Source: Acanthosoma haemorrhoidale
Taxonomy: Eukaryota > Arthropoda > Insecta > Hemiptera > Acanthosomatidae
NCBI GenBank assembly: GCA_930367205.1
Contig: CAKNEZ010000013.1
Coordinates: 1-64,000 of the forward strand
Reading direction: 5' to 3'
DNA length: 64,000 bases
Below are positions 61,328-64,000 of the stretch, piece after piece. Both the position numbers and the translations under genes were made by a program. The stretch's first letter is position 1, and each line of letters starts with the position of its first letter. The notes beneath the pieces were generated by a model, which worked only from the letters and a program-made list of their open reading frames with translations, was not told where the DNA came from and did no database searches.

Positions 61328-62851
61328 CTATGGAGGCAACAATGGAGCTAGGCACGAAACGGAACGGGTATACTCGTTTGTAGAGGTTTTCACCTTTACT
61401 ACCCTGACAATCCCGTCTTGTCCAGGAAAAACTTCTTTAATGCACCCTACAGGCCAACTGAGGGGAAGTACATTAGGGTCAATAAGAAGCACAAGTGTGC
61501 CGATATTTACATTTGCCGATTCAGTAGTCCATTTACTACGTTGTTGTAGGCAATGTAAGTAGTCCCGTCGCCATTGTTTCCAAATATTGCCTATGCAGCA
61601 ATGAATGAGGTTCCATCTCGAGATTGGATGGCACGATGGCTCGATTGACTCTGGTTCTGGCAGAGCAACTAGAGGGGCACCAATCAGGAAGTGACCCGGC
61701 GTCAAGACATCCAAGTCTTCTGGTGACGATGACATAGGATGCATGGGTCGAGAATTCAAAATCGCTTCTATGCGATTTGCGATGGTGGAGAGTTCTTCAA
61801 ATGTAAGGGGTTGGCAATCCATTACTCTCCTAAGGTGATACTTAAACGACTTCACACCAGCCTCCCACAAACCACCGAGATGAGGTGCGAATGGAGGGAT
61901 AAAACTCCATTTCATTTCTCGATTGACGAAGTAGTTTTCGATGTCCTTTTTCAGGGAGTAGGTATTCCACCAGGAGTATAGCTCTTTTAAATGTCGTGAT
62001 GCTCCTACAAAATTTGTTCCATTATCGGAGAACATTCTGCTGGGTAGTCCTCGTCGAGCTATAAATCTGTCTAAACAGGCTAAGAAAGCTACTGTTGTCA
62101 ATTGCGACACGATCTCAATGTGCAACGCCTTTGTGCTCATGCACACAAATAAGCAGGCATACGCTTTGCCAAGGGCAGCCTTACGGCGAGAGGATTCACG
62201 GATTGAGAATGGACCAACGAAATCAATCCCTACATTCATAAAGGGTCGGCCTTGCTCGAATCTTGACATTGGCAAATTTCCCATGTAAGGTGTGTAAGGT
62301 CTTACTTTTAGGCGATGGCATTTCAAACATCGGTGAATTCGAGTGCGTATCAGACTTGCTGAAATAATCCAATAATGATGACGTAGTATTGAATGGAGGA
62401 GCTGATGTCCAGCATGTAAATAAACAATATGGTAGTGGTCGACAAGTAGTTCCACAAAATGTGATTTAGAGGGTAACAACATGGGATGTTTAGCATCATA
62501 ATTTATAGGGGCATTACTGAGGCGACCGCCCACCCTGTACACTCCACGAGAATCAATAAAAACGGATAATGATTTTAGCGATGTTATAAGAGAAGGTTTG
62601 GAGCTTACAGAGGGGAAATGATGTCTTTGAACTATTTTCACCAAGGTGTGAGTAGCTTGACGAAGTTCCTCTAAGCTTAATTGACCTTTTCTCTTGGTTG
62701 AATGAGGGCGAGAATTTACGATAAAGCGTTGGACATATGCAAGTACCCTAATTAATTTGGAATAGGATGAGAATTTGTCAATAACTTCAAATAAAGACGA
62801 TGCATTGGTTGTGGTAGCCAAGATAGTACAAACTGGTTTTGTCTCAGGCAA
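61328..62851 (-). pseudogene. BEL/Pao integrase region, second copy
   Basis: Open for 507 codons. H-H...CLKC finger, GIDFVGPF, FSDNGTNF and WEAGVKSF are present. A 3-base loss near 62355 removes one Arg relative to the copy at 14860. An upstream TAA near 62896 cuts it from the RNase H part. Confidence 0.83.
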
Positions 62852-62893
62852 GTCTGAAAAATTCGATGATTTTGTTGGCTTAGTTAATGGCCA

Positions 62894-63370
62894 TTACGAC
62901 AATGGTTTCTTCATCCAGTCAGGTCCCTTCCACCAAACTGAATGATTGACCAAGCCTGATGGAGAAGTTCCCCGAGACGCAATGTCGGCGGCATTATCTT
63001 CTGAACGAATGTGATGCCAATTAGGGAGAAAAGAGTTATCTAAAATTTTCACTATTCGATTGGCCACGAATGTTTTCAGTTGATGGACAGGTGTATTTAA
63101 CCACGATAAAACGGTGGAAGAATCAGACAACAAGAAAATAGAGGTTGGTTTCAATCGTTGTGTAATGAGTTGAACAGATCGCAAAAGGTTGACAAGAAGT
63201 AGAGCAGCGCATAGTTCAAGCCTTGGAATTGAGAGGGTTTTTAATGGAGCTAATCGGGTTTTAGCGATCATCAGATGGGAGTCTACCCTTTCCAATTGAT
63301 CCTGAGAACGAAGATAGAGAACTGCCGCATAACCTAAGGAAGATGCGTCAGCGAATCCCACAACAGACAT
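62894..63370 (-). pseudogene. BEL/Pao RNase H region, second copy
   Basis: VGFADASSLGYAAVLYLR is intact where the first copy has a nonsense codon. The segment is bounded by a TAG near 63373 upstream and a TAA near 62896 downstream, both absent from the first copy. Confidence 0.8.
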
Positions 63371-63373
63371 CTA

Positions 63374-64000
63374 TGCTGGGGAGTGTGGTTTAAGACCACG
63401 GGGAATCTTAATAGCTTCTAATTGCGCCAGATCTTTAAAGAGTATTTCCCAGGACTTGGAAATAGCAGGTGGAATTAGGTCATCCCAATCGAGTTTTAAG
63501 TTGAGAGGTTGCGTTTTAGAGGGTAAACGGACCATGTATCAACCGGAGGGTGTTCGAGAGTGCGTCCTTTTAAAATGATCCTCACTTTTTATATCAAGTG
63601 GATTGCCTCTCGGAACATCATGTATTTCCTCGACTTCCCAAAAACGAGTCATCACCTGAGTTAACTCCTGAAGTTCAGATGAAGGTGTAGAATTAGCGAG
63701 CAAGGTAGTGCTGCAGAGAAATGGATTTGCCGTTGTAATGGGTCCTAATAAAATCCAACCAAGTGTGGTTTTTATGGCATTGGGAAATCCATGAGCTGAT
63801 TTTACTACCTCTCCTTCCAAGATTTCACCAAATAGATCAGCACCAACAAGAAATTCTATGGGCCCTGGCTGATTGAACATTGGATCTGCAAGATCTAAAT
63901 GTTGATAATGTTGGACTACCGTATCCATGATGATTTCGCAGGGCATCTCGTTGCTAATACAATCAATCACAATTGCATATGTGTGATGCGCTGGCGATTC
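63374..64000 (-). pseudogene. BEL/Pao protease to A17 segment, second copy, cut by window end
   Basis: It contains the C-terminal protease/linker part (LVGADLFGEILEGEVV), then HFKRTHSRTPSG-stop near 63539. It shows the same direct junction to LKLDWDD without RT as the first copy. The upstream Gag and LTR lie outside the window. Confidence 0.8.

Larger units (their letters stand above)
58673..64000 (-). mobile_element. Tandem BEL/Pao elements sharing one LTR, partly deleted, running off the window
   Basis: Read on the minus strand: gag-pol internal region (64000-61282), complete LTR (61281-60397), primer site and gag of a second element (60396-59329), then a jump into the middle of another LTR (59328-58673). 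The structure fits an LTR-internal-LTR-internal-LTR tandem followed by a deletion from gag into the 3' LTR. It is the same family as 12906-19216, including the RT deletion, but more decayed. Confidence 0.88.

Overview
The window is eukaryotic repeat DNA, almost certainly from an arthropod and probably an insect. It is AT-rich, has no operons or ribosome-binding-site architecture, and has intron-like pyrimidine tracts. Its LTR retrotransposons use primer sites that fit arthropod-type tRNAs (Ser, Trp, and internal initiator Met). I find no convincing intact host protein gene. Nearly everything is nested mobile elements: Gypsy/Metaviridae-type, BEL/Pao-type, Copia-type, and RLE-type non-LTR elements of the R2/NeSL/Utopia kind.

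Layout. From 1 to about 35976 there is a head-to-tail array of one unit of about 8.5 kb, present three times with unit origins near 1, 8472 and 23301. Each unit holds the 3' part of a 5'-truncated R2/Utopia-like element (family A), an AT-rich intron-like spacer (Y), a Gypsy element (Gypsy A, TSD GAGCC) and a second spacer (X). The same TSD and the same 5'-versus-3' LTR differences recur in all three copies. The whole block was therefore duplicated after Gypsy A had inserted. Unit 2 later received a BEL/Pao element (12906-19216, minus strand, TSD ACGTT) inside Gypsy A. Unit 3 received an intact Copia element (30962-35326, TSD CTGTG) inside spacer X. Gypsy A of unit 3 keeps one continuous gag-pol frame of 1298 codons. 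Gypsy A of unit 1 differs from it by many one-base homopolymer indels.

From 35977 to 49679 lies a second RLE element (family B) with N-terminal zinc fingers, RT and endonuclease. It is split by Gypsy B (38911-48004, TSD GAAGA), which is itself split by Gypsy C (41388-46190, TSD GGCTC). Directly after family B comes sequence clearly related to U2 snRNA (49664-about 49730). All four RLE elements end on the same U2-derived 14-mer, and both families have the same 5' junction in spacer X. This points to U2-type site-specific insertion, as published for Utopia elements. The right part holds a decayed CsRn1-like Gypsy D (minus strand, about 50331-52865), Gypsy E (53056-57644, identical LTRs, TSD ATTAG), a 3' fragment of Gypsy B (57770-58003, minus) and a tandem, partly deleted BEL/Pao array (58673 to the window end, minus).

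How the parts relate. The elements carry the usual retrotransposon modules (Gag with zinc knuckles, protease, RT, RNase H, integrase), but several lack one enzyme. Both BEL copies lack reverse transcriptase at the same junction. Gypsy E lacks most of its protease. The otherwise intact Gypsy A has lost the second catalytic Asp of integrase. Mobilisation in trans is the likely explanation for the first two.
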